From Alphaproteobacteria bacterium UBA2964 (GTDB lineage: Bacteria; Pseudomonadota; Alphaproteobacteria; MPNO01; UBA2964): a stretch of 8,423 nucleotides of DNA. How positions within the stretch are numbered: the first letter of the stretch is position 1; each line of letters starts with the position of its first letter. Under the pieces are notes generated by a model. That model had not been told where the DNA came from and did not search any database. It worked only from the letters and a program-made list of their open reading frames with translations. The stretch lies in contig DEBE01000179.1 in assembly GCA_002348425.1 (NCBI GenBank), positions 1 through 8,423 of the forward strand, given 5' to 3'. The position numbers and the translations under genes are program-made. Of this stretch, positions 1-6,584 are shown piece after piece.

Positions 1-1
1 A

Positions 2-1678
2 AATCTTCTTCGAAATAGGGATAACACATCAGCCTTGATTTTTCGTGGTGAAACTGGTGTTGAGCGTACCTTAAACAGAAGTCAATTGTATGATCTCGTC
101 TCACGAATAATTCAAGCTATGAAAAATGCGGGGGTTAATCCCGGTGATCGTATAGCTGGTTACTTACCTAATTTACCTGAATCCATAGCGGTGATGTTGG
201 CCGCTGCAAGCTTGGGTGCGATTTGGTCATCTTGTTCTCCGGATTTTGGTACGCGCGGCGTCCTTGATAGATTTGGTCAAATAGAACCAAAAATATTGTT
301 TGTTGCAGATCGTTATTTTTATGGAGGGAAAATCATCCATTATAATGAAAGGATTAGAGAGGTAAGGGCAGAGTTAAACTCTATTCAGGAGGTGGTAGTT
401 CTTCCTTATGATTCCTCTAGCCCGTTAATAAAACTTGAAAAGGGTTTTAAGTCACTTGCTGAATTCATAGGTTCTTATGCTCCAGAGGACATTAAATTTG
501 AAAGATTTGATTTTAATCACCCTCTTTATATATTGTTCTCATCGGGTACTACCGGCGTTCCAAAATGTATTGTACATGGGGCTGGGGGAACTTTAGTCCA
601 ACATCTCAAGGATCACATTTTACAAACTGACGTAAAATCAGGAGATCGGATTTTTTATTTTACGACACTTGGTTGGATGATGTGGAACTGGTTGGTTTCT
701 GCTCTTGCGGTGCGGGCTACAATCTTACTCTATGATGGTTCCCCATTTTATCCAGACGCTAATAGCCTTTTTGATTTTGCACAAAGTGCTAGAATGACCC
801 ACTTTGGAACTTCAGCAAAATATATCGATGCTTTAAAAAATGAAAAATTGTGTCCAAAAAACACTCATGACCTTTCAGATATGCGGACCGTGTTGTCAAC
901 CGGCTCACCTCTTATGCCGGAGAGTTTTGATTTTATATATAAAAATATTAAAAAAGATGTCTGCGTTTCATCAATTTCGGGAGGTACGGATATTGTAGGT
1001 TGTTTTGTCGGCGGCAATCCCAATGGCCCAGTAAGGCGTGGAGAAATTCAGGCTGCCTGTCTAGGTATGGATGTTTCCGTTTTTAATGAAGCAGGTGAAT
1101 CGGTTATTGACGATTTTGGAGAATTGGTTTGTTGCAGTCCTTTCCCATCAATGCCAATTAAATTCTGGAATGATAATAATGATTTGCGCTACAAAGCTGC
1201 TTACTTTGAGAGGTTTCCCGATGTTTGGTGTCATGGTGATTGGGTCTTAATGACTGAAATGGGTGGTATTCTTATTCAGGGGCGCTCTGACGCAACGCTA
1301 AATCCCGGGGGCGTAAGGATTGGTACCGCAGAGATTTATGGTGAAGTCGAGCAGGTTGATGGCGTAGAGGAAGCAGTCGCTGTTGGTCAAGATTGGGAAG
1401 GGGGTACGCGAATTATCCTCTTTGTTCGGATGGAAGACCACCGCGTATTAAACTCTGATTTAGTAAAAAAAATTAAGACACGTTTGCGTAAGAACTTGTC
1501 GCCTAGACACGTTCCTGCAAAAGTTCTGCCGGTTCAGGATATACCAAGAACTAAATCAGGTAAAATTACAGAATTAGCAGTGCGGGATGTTATTCATGGT
1601 AGAATTCTAAAAAATACAGAAGCACTGGCAAATCCTGAAGCACTTGATTATTTCCGGGCACGGGTCGAGCTTGAATAA
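2..1678 (+). CDS. aacS: Acetoacetyl-CoA synthetase, 5'-truncated by window edge
   Basis: This enzyme activates acetoacetate with ATP and CoA, through an acyl-AMP intermediate, to give acetoacetyl-CoA in the cytosol. It serves ketone-body use and polyhydroxybutyrate or leucine carbon flow. The frame is open from base 2 to TAA at 1676-1678, giving 558 visible residues. Family members are about 650 residues, so roughly 90-100 N-terminal residues lie outside the window. The TTG at 35 is not a believable start, because recognisable family sequence (NLLRNRDNTSALIFRGE) runs through it. Landmarks are the WSSCSPDFG segment typical of acetoacetyl-CoA synthetases, the P-loop-like SSGTTGVPK (539-565), the GWMMWNW segment, and the C-terminal PRTKSGK, whose last Lys (1562-1564) is the adenylation-step lysine. 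That motif fits the P-x4-G-K pattern of acetylatable acyl-CoA synthetases. A sirtuin gene follows 70 bases downstream. Identification as AacS rather than acetyl-CoA synthetase is strong. Confidence 0.93.
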   Translation, partial: NLLRNRDNTSALIFRGETGVERTLNRSQLYDLVSRIIQAMKNAGVNPGDRIAGYLPNLPESIAVMLAAASLGAIWSSCSPDFGTRGVLDRFGQIEPKILFVADRYFYGGKIIHYNERIREVRAELNSIQEVVVLPYDSSSPLIKLEKGFKSLAEFIGSYAPEDIKFERFDFNHPLYILFSSGTTGVPKCIVHGAGGTLVQHLKDHILQTDVKSGDRIFYFTTLGWMMWNWLVSALAVRATILLYDGSPFYPDANSLFDFAQSARMTHFGTSAKYIDALKNEKLCPKNTHDLSDMRTVLSTGSPLMPESFDFIYKNIKKDVCVSSISGGTDIVGCFVGGNPNGPVRRGEIQAACLGMDVSVFNEAGESVIDDFGELVCCSPFPSMPIKFWNDNNDLRYKAAYFERFPDVWCHGDWVLMTEMGGILIQGRSDATLNPGGVRIGTAEIYGEVEQVDGVEEAVAVGQDWEGGTRIILFVRMEDHRVLNSDLVKKIKTRLRKNLSPRHVPAKVLPVQDIPRTKSGKITELAVRDVIHGRILKNTEALANPEALDYFRARVELE

Positions 1679-1737
1679 GTTTTTTTAAAAACCTAAGAAA
1701 AATTCTCATGATAACCAATTGTACAGATATCAAACTT

Positions 1738-1741
1738 GGAG
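1738..1741 (+). promoter_or_regulatory. Ribosome binding site that sets the sirtuin start
   Basis: GGAG lies 7 bases before ATG 1749. The frame could also open at TTG 1719, but no comparable Shine-Dalgarno sequence precedes that codon, and the extra ten residues (MYRYQTWRLK) do not resemble a sirtuin N-terminus. The ATG is therefore preferred. Confidence 0.7.
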
Positions 1742-1748
1742 ATTGAAA

Positions 1749-2507
1749 ATGACGGATAATAATTGGCGTCTCTCTGAGTTCCGTCGTCTTATAGAAAATA
1801 GTAAACGGGCTGTTATATTTACAGGAGCAGGTATAAGTACCGAATCGGGCATCCCCGATTTTCGAAGCCCTGGTGGAGTTTGGACCAAGTATACGCCCAT
1901 TCAATATGATGACTATATTTCTTCTGAAGAAGCCCGTCGCGAGTCTTGGCAACGGAAATTTGATGATTCTTATGGTTTTGGGGGAGCAGAACCAAATAGG
2001 GGTCACCGGGCTATAGAGAAGCTAGTAAGCGATGAGAAAGTATCAGCGGTAATTACACAAAATACAGATGGACTACATATGAAGTCGGGTGTCCCTGAAG
2101 AAAATATTATAGAACTCCATGGTAATAGTACTTATGCATCGTGCCTTGCGTGTGGGTTGCGTCACGAACTGGAGCCAATCAAAGAAGCCTTTCTTGCTGA
2201 TGGTACAATAATGGATTGTGAAGCTTGCGGAGGTTTGCTGAAGGCGGCAACAATATCATTTGGGCAACCGATGCCCGAGGCACCTATGCGGCGTGCACAG
2301 GAGGAGACGCTGGCTTGCGATCTGTTTTTAGCAATTGGTTCATCTCTTCAAGTCTATCCAGCGGCCGGATTTCCACAAAATGCGGCAAAAAATGGTGCTG
2401 CCCTTGTAATTTTAAATCGGGAACCCACGAAGCTTGATAGCTTTGCTGACCTAGTTCTCAACATGGAAATAGGTCAAACTCTGGGAGATACTGTGGGGGT
2501 AAACTGA
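1749..2507 (+). CDS. Sir2-family NAD-dependent protein deacylase (sirtuin)
   Basis: Sirtuins remove acetyl or other acyl groups from protein lysines in the cytosol, consuming NAD+ and releasing nicotinamide and O-acyl-ADP-ribose. From ATG 1749 the protein has 252 residues, a normal length for a bacterial sirtuin. Visible motifs are GAGISTESGIPDFR (26-39, NAD binding), QNTD (104-107), the catalytic His124 in ELHGN, a zinc site formed by Cys132-x2-Cys135 and Cys157-x2-Cys160, GSSL (197-200) and Asn223 for the NAD ribose. All catalytic and metal ligands are present, so the enzyme should be active. The Tyr-x-x-Arg pair of desuccinylase-type (CobB/SIRT5) sirtuins is not evident. The segment PIQYDDYISSEEARRESWQ (50-68) recalls class II (SIRT4-like) sirtuins. 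The gene follows aacS by 70 bases and may be co-transcribed with it. The exact acyl preference and class are not settled. Confidence 0.93.
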   Translation: MTDNNWRLSEFRRLIENSKRAVIFTGAGISTESGIPDFRSPGGVWTKYTPIQYDDYISSEEARRESWQRKFDDSYGFGGAEPNRGHRAIEKLVSDEKVSAVITQNTDGLHMKSGVPEENIIELHGNSTYASCLACGLRHELEPIKEAFLADGTIMDCEACGGLLKAATISFGQPMPEAPMRRAQEETLACDLFLAIGSSLQVYPAAGFPQNAAKNGAALVILNREPTKLDSFADLVLNMEIGQTLGDTVGVN

Positions 2508-2630
2508 TTTTGGTGATGCAAGGATTAGTCACGGGCTTCTAACAAGCTGAAGAAGTATTTAAGGTCAACCTAATGTTTAAAAGTATGACTACTTGATAAA
2601 ACAGAATTTACAAAGAGAGGTCTAATCCCA

Positions 2631-3173
2631 ATGCGAGGCTATTTTGGTATTGGTATAGAGAAAGTTTCCAAACCGATGAATGCCGGTAATTTATTCAGAA
2701 CGGCCCACGGATTCGGAGCCAGGTTCATATTTACCATTGATGCACGGTGCGACCTTGACTTCATAAAATCTGATACATCCTCGGTTGGTAGCGAGGTGCC
2801 ATACTATCACTATGATGATGTAGCGTCCTTCACTTTGCCAGATCGTTGCGAACTGGTTGGTATCGAATTAACAAAAGAAGCGGTTGAGTTACCAAGTTTT
2901 AGACATCCCCGAGCTGCCGCCTATGTCTTAGGCATGGAACGTGGCAGTTTGTCTCCTAAGTTGATTGAATGTTGCGATTATATTGTCAAAATACCGACAC
3001 AATTTTCACTGAATGTCGCCACGGCGGGTGCTATCGTGATGTATGATCGGTTGAATACCTTTGGACGGTTTGGTGGCCGTCCTGTCACTCCGGGAGGTCC
3101 AATAGAACCAATACCCGAACATGAATTTGGGGGGCCTGTGTGGAACAAAAAGAAAATTAAGAATACAAAATAA
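2631..3173 (+). CDS. TrmH/SpoU-family (SPOUT) RNA 2'-O-methyltransferase
   Basis: This is a predicted S-adenosylmethionine-dependent methyltransferase acting on a ribose 2'-OH of tRNA or rRNA. The 180 residues are essentially one SPOUT domain. Motif 1 is NAGNLFRTAHGFGA (17-30) with Arg23, motif 2 is YVLGMERGSLSP (98-109) and motif 3 is FSLNVATAGAIVMYDRL (125-141). Together they form the knotted cofactor site. There is no N-terminal RNA-binding domain of the RlmB or TsnR kind, so in size it resembles minimal TrmL-like enzymes, although the motif wording is TrmH/SpoU-like. A Pro/Gly-rich tail (about 150-172) and a basic end (WNKKKIKNTK) extend past the domain and could contact RNA. ATG 2631 is preceded by AGAGAGG (2614-2620), 10 bases upstream. 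The substrate nucleotide cannot be read from sequence, so no gene symbol is given. Confidence 0.87.
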   Translation: MRGYFGIGIEKVSKPMNAGNLFRTAHGFGARFIFTIDARCDLDFIKSDTSSVGSEVPYYHYDDVASFTLPDRCELVGIELTKEAVELPSFRHPRAAAYVLGMERGSLSPKLIECCDYIVKIPTQFSLNVATAGAIVMYDRLNTFGRFGGRPVTPGGPIEPIPEHEFGGPVWNKKKIKNTK

Positions 3174-3225
3174 CAATGGGTCTACTGAATTCGAATAAAT
3201 TCTTGGAAGAAAGCTAAATTATACA

Positions 3226-3777
3226 ATGCATCAATCTGATAAAATAATATTTAATTTTTTATATTTAATTTTAGTATTCGGGGTCTGTGTGTTGGCCCTA
3301 GGCTGGTCCTCGAATCTGGTCCTAGCGAGCGGTATCAAGGCTGAAAAAATTATTGGTGGCTGGTCAGTTCACGTTATGGGAAAGAAAAAGCAAAAAATCT
3401 GTTACATTCATGGTAAGCCGAAAAAATCTAGCGGAAATTATACGATCCGTGGAGATAGTTATCTGCAAGTTGTACACCGCATTAAAAATAAAGTACGTAA
3501 CGAAGTTTCCATCACAGCAGGGTATACTTTTAAAAAAGGGACAGAGGTTACAGTTAAAATTAGTGGTCAGACATTTAAGCTATTTACCGATGGTGAAACC
3601 GCCTGGTCTAAAACCGCTAGCGATGATGCTTCGCTTGTCGCGGCTATGCGGGCAGGCACCAAGATGATTGTTACGGGCAGGTCTTCAAGAGGAACCCTAA
3701 CAAAAGATCACTATTCACTGGCCGGTTTTACCGCTGCAAGTCGATCGATCGATAAGTCTTGTGGTTATAAAAATTAA
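3226..3777 (+). CDS. Invasion-associated locus B (IalB) family exported protein
   Basis: This is a small secreted or periplasmic protein of the IalB family, named after a Bartonella erythrocyte-invasion factor but also widespread in free-living Alphaproteobacteria, where its role is unknown. The 183 residues start with a signal peptide: a short polar stretch (1-7), a hydrophobic core (about 8-27) and a plausible signal peptidase I site VLA|SG after residue 34. The mature part shows family landmarks: GGWSVHV near 44-50, the CYIHGKPKKSSGNYTIRGD region, EVSITAGYTFKKG (93-105), FKLFTDGETAW (117-127), a basic/Gly patch TGRSSRGT (150-157) and YSLAGF (163-168). Cys59 and Cys179 could form a disulfide in the periplasm; this is inferred. 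No strong Shine-Dalgarno precedes ATG 3226 (GGAAG lies at 3205-3209, rather far), but it is the only start that gives the signal peptide. A link to virulence should not be assumed. Confidence 0.85.
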   Translation: MHQSDKIIFNFLYLILVFGVCVLALGWSSNLVLASGIKAEKIIGGWSVHVMGKKKQKICYIHGKPKKSSGNYTIRGDSYLQVVHRIKNKVRNEVSITAGYTFKKGTEVTVKISGQTFKLFTDGETAWSKTASDDASLVAAMRAGTKMIVTGRSSRGTLTKDHYSLAGFTAASRSIDKSCGYKN

Positions 3778-3868
3778 CATATGGGTTAGCGCTGTTTGTT
3801 GTGTTGGTATATGCATGGCATGAATGACGCAAAAGAAATCTTCTTTATAGTAATTTATTGGAGCCCAA

Positions 3869-5230
3869 ATGGGGAATAAAACAGAAAGTCCCGGCTCGGG
3901 AAAACCCGGTATGAAAAAGAACGTGGCGCTTTTGGCGTTGTGCCAAGCTTTGTTCAATAGTTCTACGGGAGTGGTCCTTTCTGTTTCCGCATTAGTGGGT
4001 TTGGCATTGGCATCTAATAAGTCATTAGCAACGTTACCTCAGGCCCTACAGTGGGAAGCTACGGCAGCTTTTTCTATCCCGTTGGCTTTGATGATGCGTC
4101 GTTTTGGTCGCCGGACTGGTTTTGTTTTTGGCGCCATGATGGGCTCAATCGGGGCGATTGTGGCCGCAATTGCAATCTTCCAGGGATCCTTTGAACTTTA
4201 TCTTATAGCAATCATATTTTTTGGTGCATTTACTATATCAGGCCAGACATATCGGTTTGCTGCGGTTGATGTTGCTGATGAGAAATGGCATAGCGTGGCA
4301 ATTTCTTTAGTGGTCGGTGGCGGCGTGTTAGCTGCATTTGTTGGTCCAGAGATTTCTAAATGGACACATGACGTTGCAGGGCTATGGCTGAGTAACGAGA
4401 CTTTTGCAAAGGCCGTAGAGTTTATTTGTGGTTCAGGGTTTGTAGCAAATGTAACGTTGGAGGCAGGAAAAAGCCCACCTTATCAGTTCGCAAGTACATT
4501 TATTATTCTCGCCTTTATACCGATATTTTTGATTTTCTTAGTTTGTCAGGTTGGGTTTCCTCCAGTCCAAGAACAAAAATTTGATAATACGGGAAGGCCC
4601 TGGGCTTTAGTTATTCGCCAGCCCGGGTATATTACTGCTGTTTTATGCGCGGTAATAGGGTGGGGAGTAATGGTGCTGATGATGGCAGCAACACCTCTCG
4701 CAATGGTTGGGGAGTTCGGACATACGTTCGAAGATTCGGCCTTTATAGCGCAGTGGCACATGTTTGGTATGTTTGCTCCGTCATTCTTTACTGGCTCATT
4801 GATTAAAAAATGTGGGTTGTTGAATGTTTTGCTAGCGGGCTTGGTGTTATCTAGTACAGCCGCACTAATCGGCATGTCCGGTGGTACCATGCAACATTTC
4901 TGGTTTGCTAATGTTTGTGTGGGTTGTGGATGGAATTTCCTATTCGTTGGTTCAACACATTTACTGACCAAAATGTATCGTCCTGAAGAGAAAGCTAAGG
5001 CTCAGGGAATCAATGATTTTTTGGTATTTCAGTCAGTAGCGGTATTTTCGCTTTCTGCAGGCCTTTTGCATAATAATGTTGGGTGGGTAAACATTTGTGC
5101 TCTTCTATTGCCTTGCGTTGCGATTGTTTTTATAGCGGTACTATACTTAAAATTTAAGCCGGGTGCCGCGCCGCCAGGAGTGGGAGGACGGGAACTTTTA
5201 AAAGGTGCTAAAACGGGAAAAGTGGGTTAG
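3869..5230 (+). CDS. Major facilitator superfamily transporter, 12 predicted helices
   Basis: This is an inner-membrane secondary transporter with unknown substrate. The 453 residues hold about twelve hydrophobic helices, roughly at 19-45, 57-74, 83-103, 109-127, 141-160, 207-227, 253-275, 290-309, 318-336, 343-367, 384-400 and 404-427. The basic MMRRFGRR (75-82) between helices 2 and 3 is the MFS motif A loop. SLIKKCG (310-316) is its counterpart in the second half, between helices 8 and 9. The wording AISLVVGGGVLAAFVGPE, TATP-like MMAATPLAM, WHMFGMFAPSFFTG and RPEEKAKAQGINDFLVF matches a transporter subfamily I recall as common in Alphaproteobacteria. The stretch between helices 5 and 6 (161-206), predicted to be periplasmic, looks about 30 residues longer than usual. 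ATG 3869 has GGAG (3860-3863) five bases upstream. The gene lies between ialB and rlmN without an obvious functional tie to either. Confidence 0.88.
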   Translation: MGNKTESPGSGKPGMKKNVALLALCQALFNSSTGVVLSVSALVGLALASNKSLATLPQALQWEATAAFSIPLALMMRRFGRRTGFVFGAMMGSIGAIVAAIAIFQGSFELYLIAIIFFGAFTISGQTYRFAAVDVADEKWHSVAISLVVGGGVLAAFVGPEISKWTHDVAGLWLSNETFAKAVEFICGSGFVANVTLEAGKSPPYQFASTFIILAFIPIFLIFLVCQVGFPPVQEQKFDNTGRPWALVIRQPGYITAVLCAVIGWGVMVLMMAATPLAMVGEFGHTFEDSAFIAQWHMFGMFAPSFFTGSLIKKCGLLNVLLAGLVLSSTAALIGMSGGTMQHFWFANVCVGCGWNFLFVGSTHLLTKMYRPEEKAKAQGINDFLVFQSVAVFSLSAGLLHNNVGWVNICALLLPCVAIVFIAVLYLKFKPGAAPPGVGGRELLKGAKTGKVG

Positions 5231-5244
5231 AGCCTTTCAACCTT

Positions 5245-5274
5245 TTGATAAGTAACCTCAAAAATACGTGTGAT
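5245..5274 (+). promoter_or_regulatory. Weak candidate promoter for rlmN
   Basis: TTGATA (5245-5250) and TGTGAT (5269-5274) are separated by 18 bases and match the sigma-70 consensus at five and four of six positions. Transcription would begin near 5281, leaving a leader of only about 13-25 bases before the possible rlmN starts. In AT-rich DNA such matches arise by chance, so this is tentative. Confidence 0.2.
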
Positions 5275-5294
5275 GAAAATTTTGAATTTAGCTA

Positions 5295-6401
5295 TTGATA
5301 ACCGAAGTGTCCAATACTGCAGAAAAAATTAATATTGTTGGTCTCAGCCGCGACGAACTGGAAAAATTAGCGGAGGGTTTTGGTTTGTCAAAATTCAGGG
5401 GAAAACAAATCTGGCACTGGGTTTATCATCGCGGTGCTAAGACATTTGATGAAATGACCACCTTAGCTAAATCCATAAGGAGTGACCTCGCGGACACTTT
5501 TAATATTGGTCGTCCTAAAATTACTAAAAGGCAGACGTCTGTCGATAAAACTCGGAAGTGGCTTCTAAGCGCCAATGATGGTGGGGACGTAGAGACAGTT
5601 TATATTCCCGAAGTAGACCGGGGTGCTCTCTGCATTTCTTCACAGGTTGGCTGTGCGCTTTCATGTAAATTTTGTCATACGGGGACGCAGCCCCTAGTAC
5701 GTAATTTGGGGGCTGATGATATTGTTGGACAGGTTCTTGTCGCAAGAGATGAATATGGAGAATGGCCTAGTCCAATTGGTAGTCGGCTTATTTCTAATAT
5801 TGTGATGATGGGAATGGGAGAGCCTTTGCTTAACTATCAAAATGTCGCAAAGGCCATCAAAATTATAATGGATGCAGAGGGAATTTCTATATCTAAGCGC
5901 CGCATTACTCTGTCGACGGCGGGCTATGTGCCAAATATTCGGCGCTGCGGAGATGAGTTGGGCGTAAATCTTGCAATCTCGCTTCACGCGGTTCGCGATG
6001 ATTTGCGTGATGAAATTGTACCCATAAATAAAAAATTTCCTATTCGGGAGTTACTGACAGCATGTCGTGAGTACCCTTCTGCTAATAATGCTCGGCGCAT
6101 TACCTTTGAATATGTGATGCTAAAAGGCGTCAACGATACGGAGACTGATGCGAAGGAGTTAGTAAAGTTAATTAATGGTATTCCCGCAAAGGTTAATCTA
6201 ATACCATTTAACCCTTGGCCAGGTGCTCCTTTCAAGTGCTCAGATAACTCGACGATTGAGAGGTTTGCCCAGATCGTTAACGATGCAGGTTATTCTTCTC
6301 CGGTGCGTACGCCGCGTGGTAGAGACATACTGGCGGCATGCGGACAGCTAAAATCGGCAAGTGAGAGGGATAGAAGAGAAAGTATAAATTACGCCGAATA
6401 G
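5295..6401 (+). CDS. rlmN: Dual-specificity rRNA/tRNA adenine-C2 methyltransferase RlmN (radical SAM)
   Basis: RlmN methylates C2 of A2503 in 23S rRNA and of A37 in certain tRNAs, using a radical SAM mechanism with a methyl-cysteine intermediate. Numbered from TTG 5295, the protein has 368 residues, close to the 384 of E. coli. The N-terminal accessory domain (about 16-80) includes [14 protein letters not shown] (34-47). The radical SAM cluster ligands are Cys120-x3-Cys124-x2-Cys127, and GMGEP is at 173-177. The two mechanistic cysteines are Cys113 and Cys349 (in [12 protein letters not shown]), corresponding by motif to E. coli Cys118 and Cys355. Everything needed for catalysis is present. 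The start is uncertain: in-frame stops at 5283 and 5289 bound the frame, TTG 5295 and GTG 5307 are the candidates, and neither has a clear Shine-Dalgarno. It is Cfr-related, but its context and the fit to housekeeping RlmN argue against a resistance role. argG follows after 183 bases. Confidence 0.95.
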   Translation: MITEVSNTAEKINIVGLSRDELEKLAEGFGLSKFRGKQIWHWVYHRGAKTFDEMTTLAKSIRSDLADTFNIGRPKITKRQTSVDKTRKWLLSANDGGDVETVYIPEVDRGALCISSQVGCALSCKFCHTGTQPLVRNLGADDIVGQVLVARDEYGEWPSPIGSRLISNIVMMGMGEPLLNYQNVAKAIKIIMDAEGISISKRRITLSTAGYVPNIRRCGDELGVNLAISLHAVRDDLRDEIVPINKKFPIRELLTACREYPSANNARRITFEYVMLKGVNDTETDAKELVKLINGIPAKVNLIPFNPWPGAPFKCSDNSTIERFAQIVNDAGYSSPVRTPRGRDILAACGQLKSASERDRRESINYAE

Positions 6402-6485
6402 GTTCTGGTGTTTTTTTATGTTTTTACGGTAAAAACTCTTTATTCTTAGTAGACAGCGTCAAGATGAATTAAAAAAGAAATGATT

Positions 6486-6513
6486 AAAATATGGATTATA
6501 AAATCCCATTTTT
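6486..6513 (+). terminator. Weak hairpin plus T-tract between rlmN and argG
   Basis: GGATT (6493-6497) pairs with AATCC (6502-6506) around an ATAA loop. The stem extends through an AT/AT pair with one bulged C and is flanked by AAAA on the left and TTTTT (6509-6513) on the right. This could terminate rlmN transcription 100 bases after its stop, and could partly act on both strands. The stem is short and GC-poor, so it may be inefficient or accidental. Confidence 0.3.
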
Positions 6514-6515
6514 CA

Positions 6516-6543
6516 TTGTGGTCTTTTATCTAATTCTTATACT
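6516..6543 (+). promoter_or_regulatory. Candidate sigma-70-type promoter for argG
   Basis: A good -10 hexamer TATACT (6538-6543) lies 16 bases after a poorer -35 element TTGTGG (6516-6521). Initiation would fall near 6550, giving a leader of about 35 bases before argG. It sits directly after the terminator-like hairpin, which is the expected order at an operon boundary. I see no recognisable ArgR operator. This is a pattern call only. Confidence 0.35.
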
Positions 6544-6572
6544 GCGCGCTCTTTTAAGGTGAAGTTTGATTA

Positions 6573-6577
6573 AAGGG
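6573..6577 (+). promoter_or_regulatory. Ribosome binding site for argG
   Basis: AAGGG lies 7 bases before ATG 6585 and only 4 before the adjacent in-frame GTG 6582. The spacing favours the ATG as start, making the protein 410 rather than 411 residues. Confidence 0.6.
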
Positions 6578-6584
6578 CCAAGTG

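Noticed and set aside
1679..1692. GTTTTTTTAAAAAC inverted repeat just after the aacS stop
   Set aside because: A pure A/T stem with a two-base loop cannot form a stable terminator hairpin.
1590..2006. Antisense open frame of 138 codons across the aacS end and sirtuin start
   Set aside because: It overlaps two well-identified genes on the other strand, has no recognisable domain, and looks like a by-product of their codon use.
3741..3752. Perfect palindrome TCGATCGATCGA near the end of the ialB-family gene
   Set aside because: It is within coding sequence specifying Ser-Arg-Ser-Ile-Asp, is a single occurrence, and simply reflects overlapping GATC/CGATCG units.
3832..3846. AAAGAA-ATC-TTCTTT inverted repeat before the transporter gene, considered as a terminator
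   Set aside because: The stem is all but AT-only, no T-run follows, and it sits just before the transporter's ribosome binding site.
4546..4971. Antisense open frame of 141 codons inside the transporter gene
   Set aside because: It lies entirely within a clear membrane-protein gene, and its sequence has no family resemblance and no binding site.
5295..6401. Possibility that the radical SAM gene is the resistance methyltransferase Cfr
   Set aside because: The neighbourhood is chromosomal housekeeping, no mobile element is present, and length and motifs fit ordinary RlmN.
6418..6432. Tiny frame MFLR-stop upstream of argG with one arginine codon
   Set aside because: Four codons without a Shine-Dalgarno are easily explained by chance, and a single Arg codon does not make an attenuator.
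6480..6533. Seventeen-codon frame (MIKIWIIKSHFSLWSFI) upstream of argG, considered as a leader peptide
   Set aside because: It contains no arginine codons, its ribosome site is poor, and it lies mostly upstream of the candidate promoter's start point, so the argG transcript would not include it.
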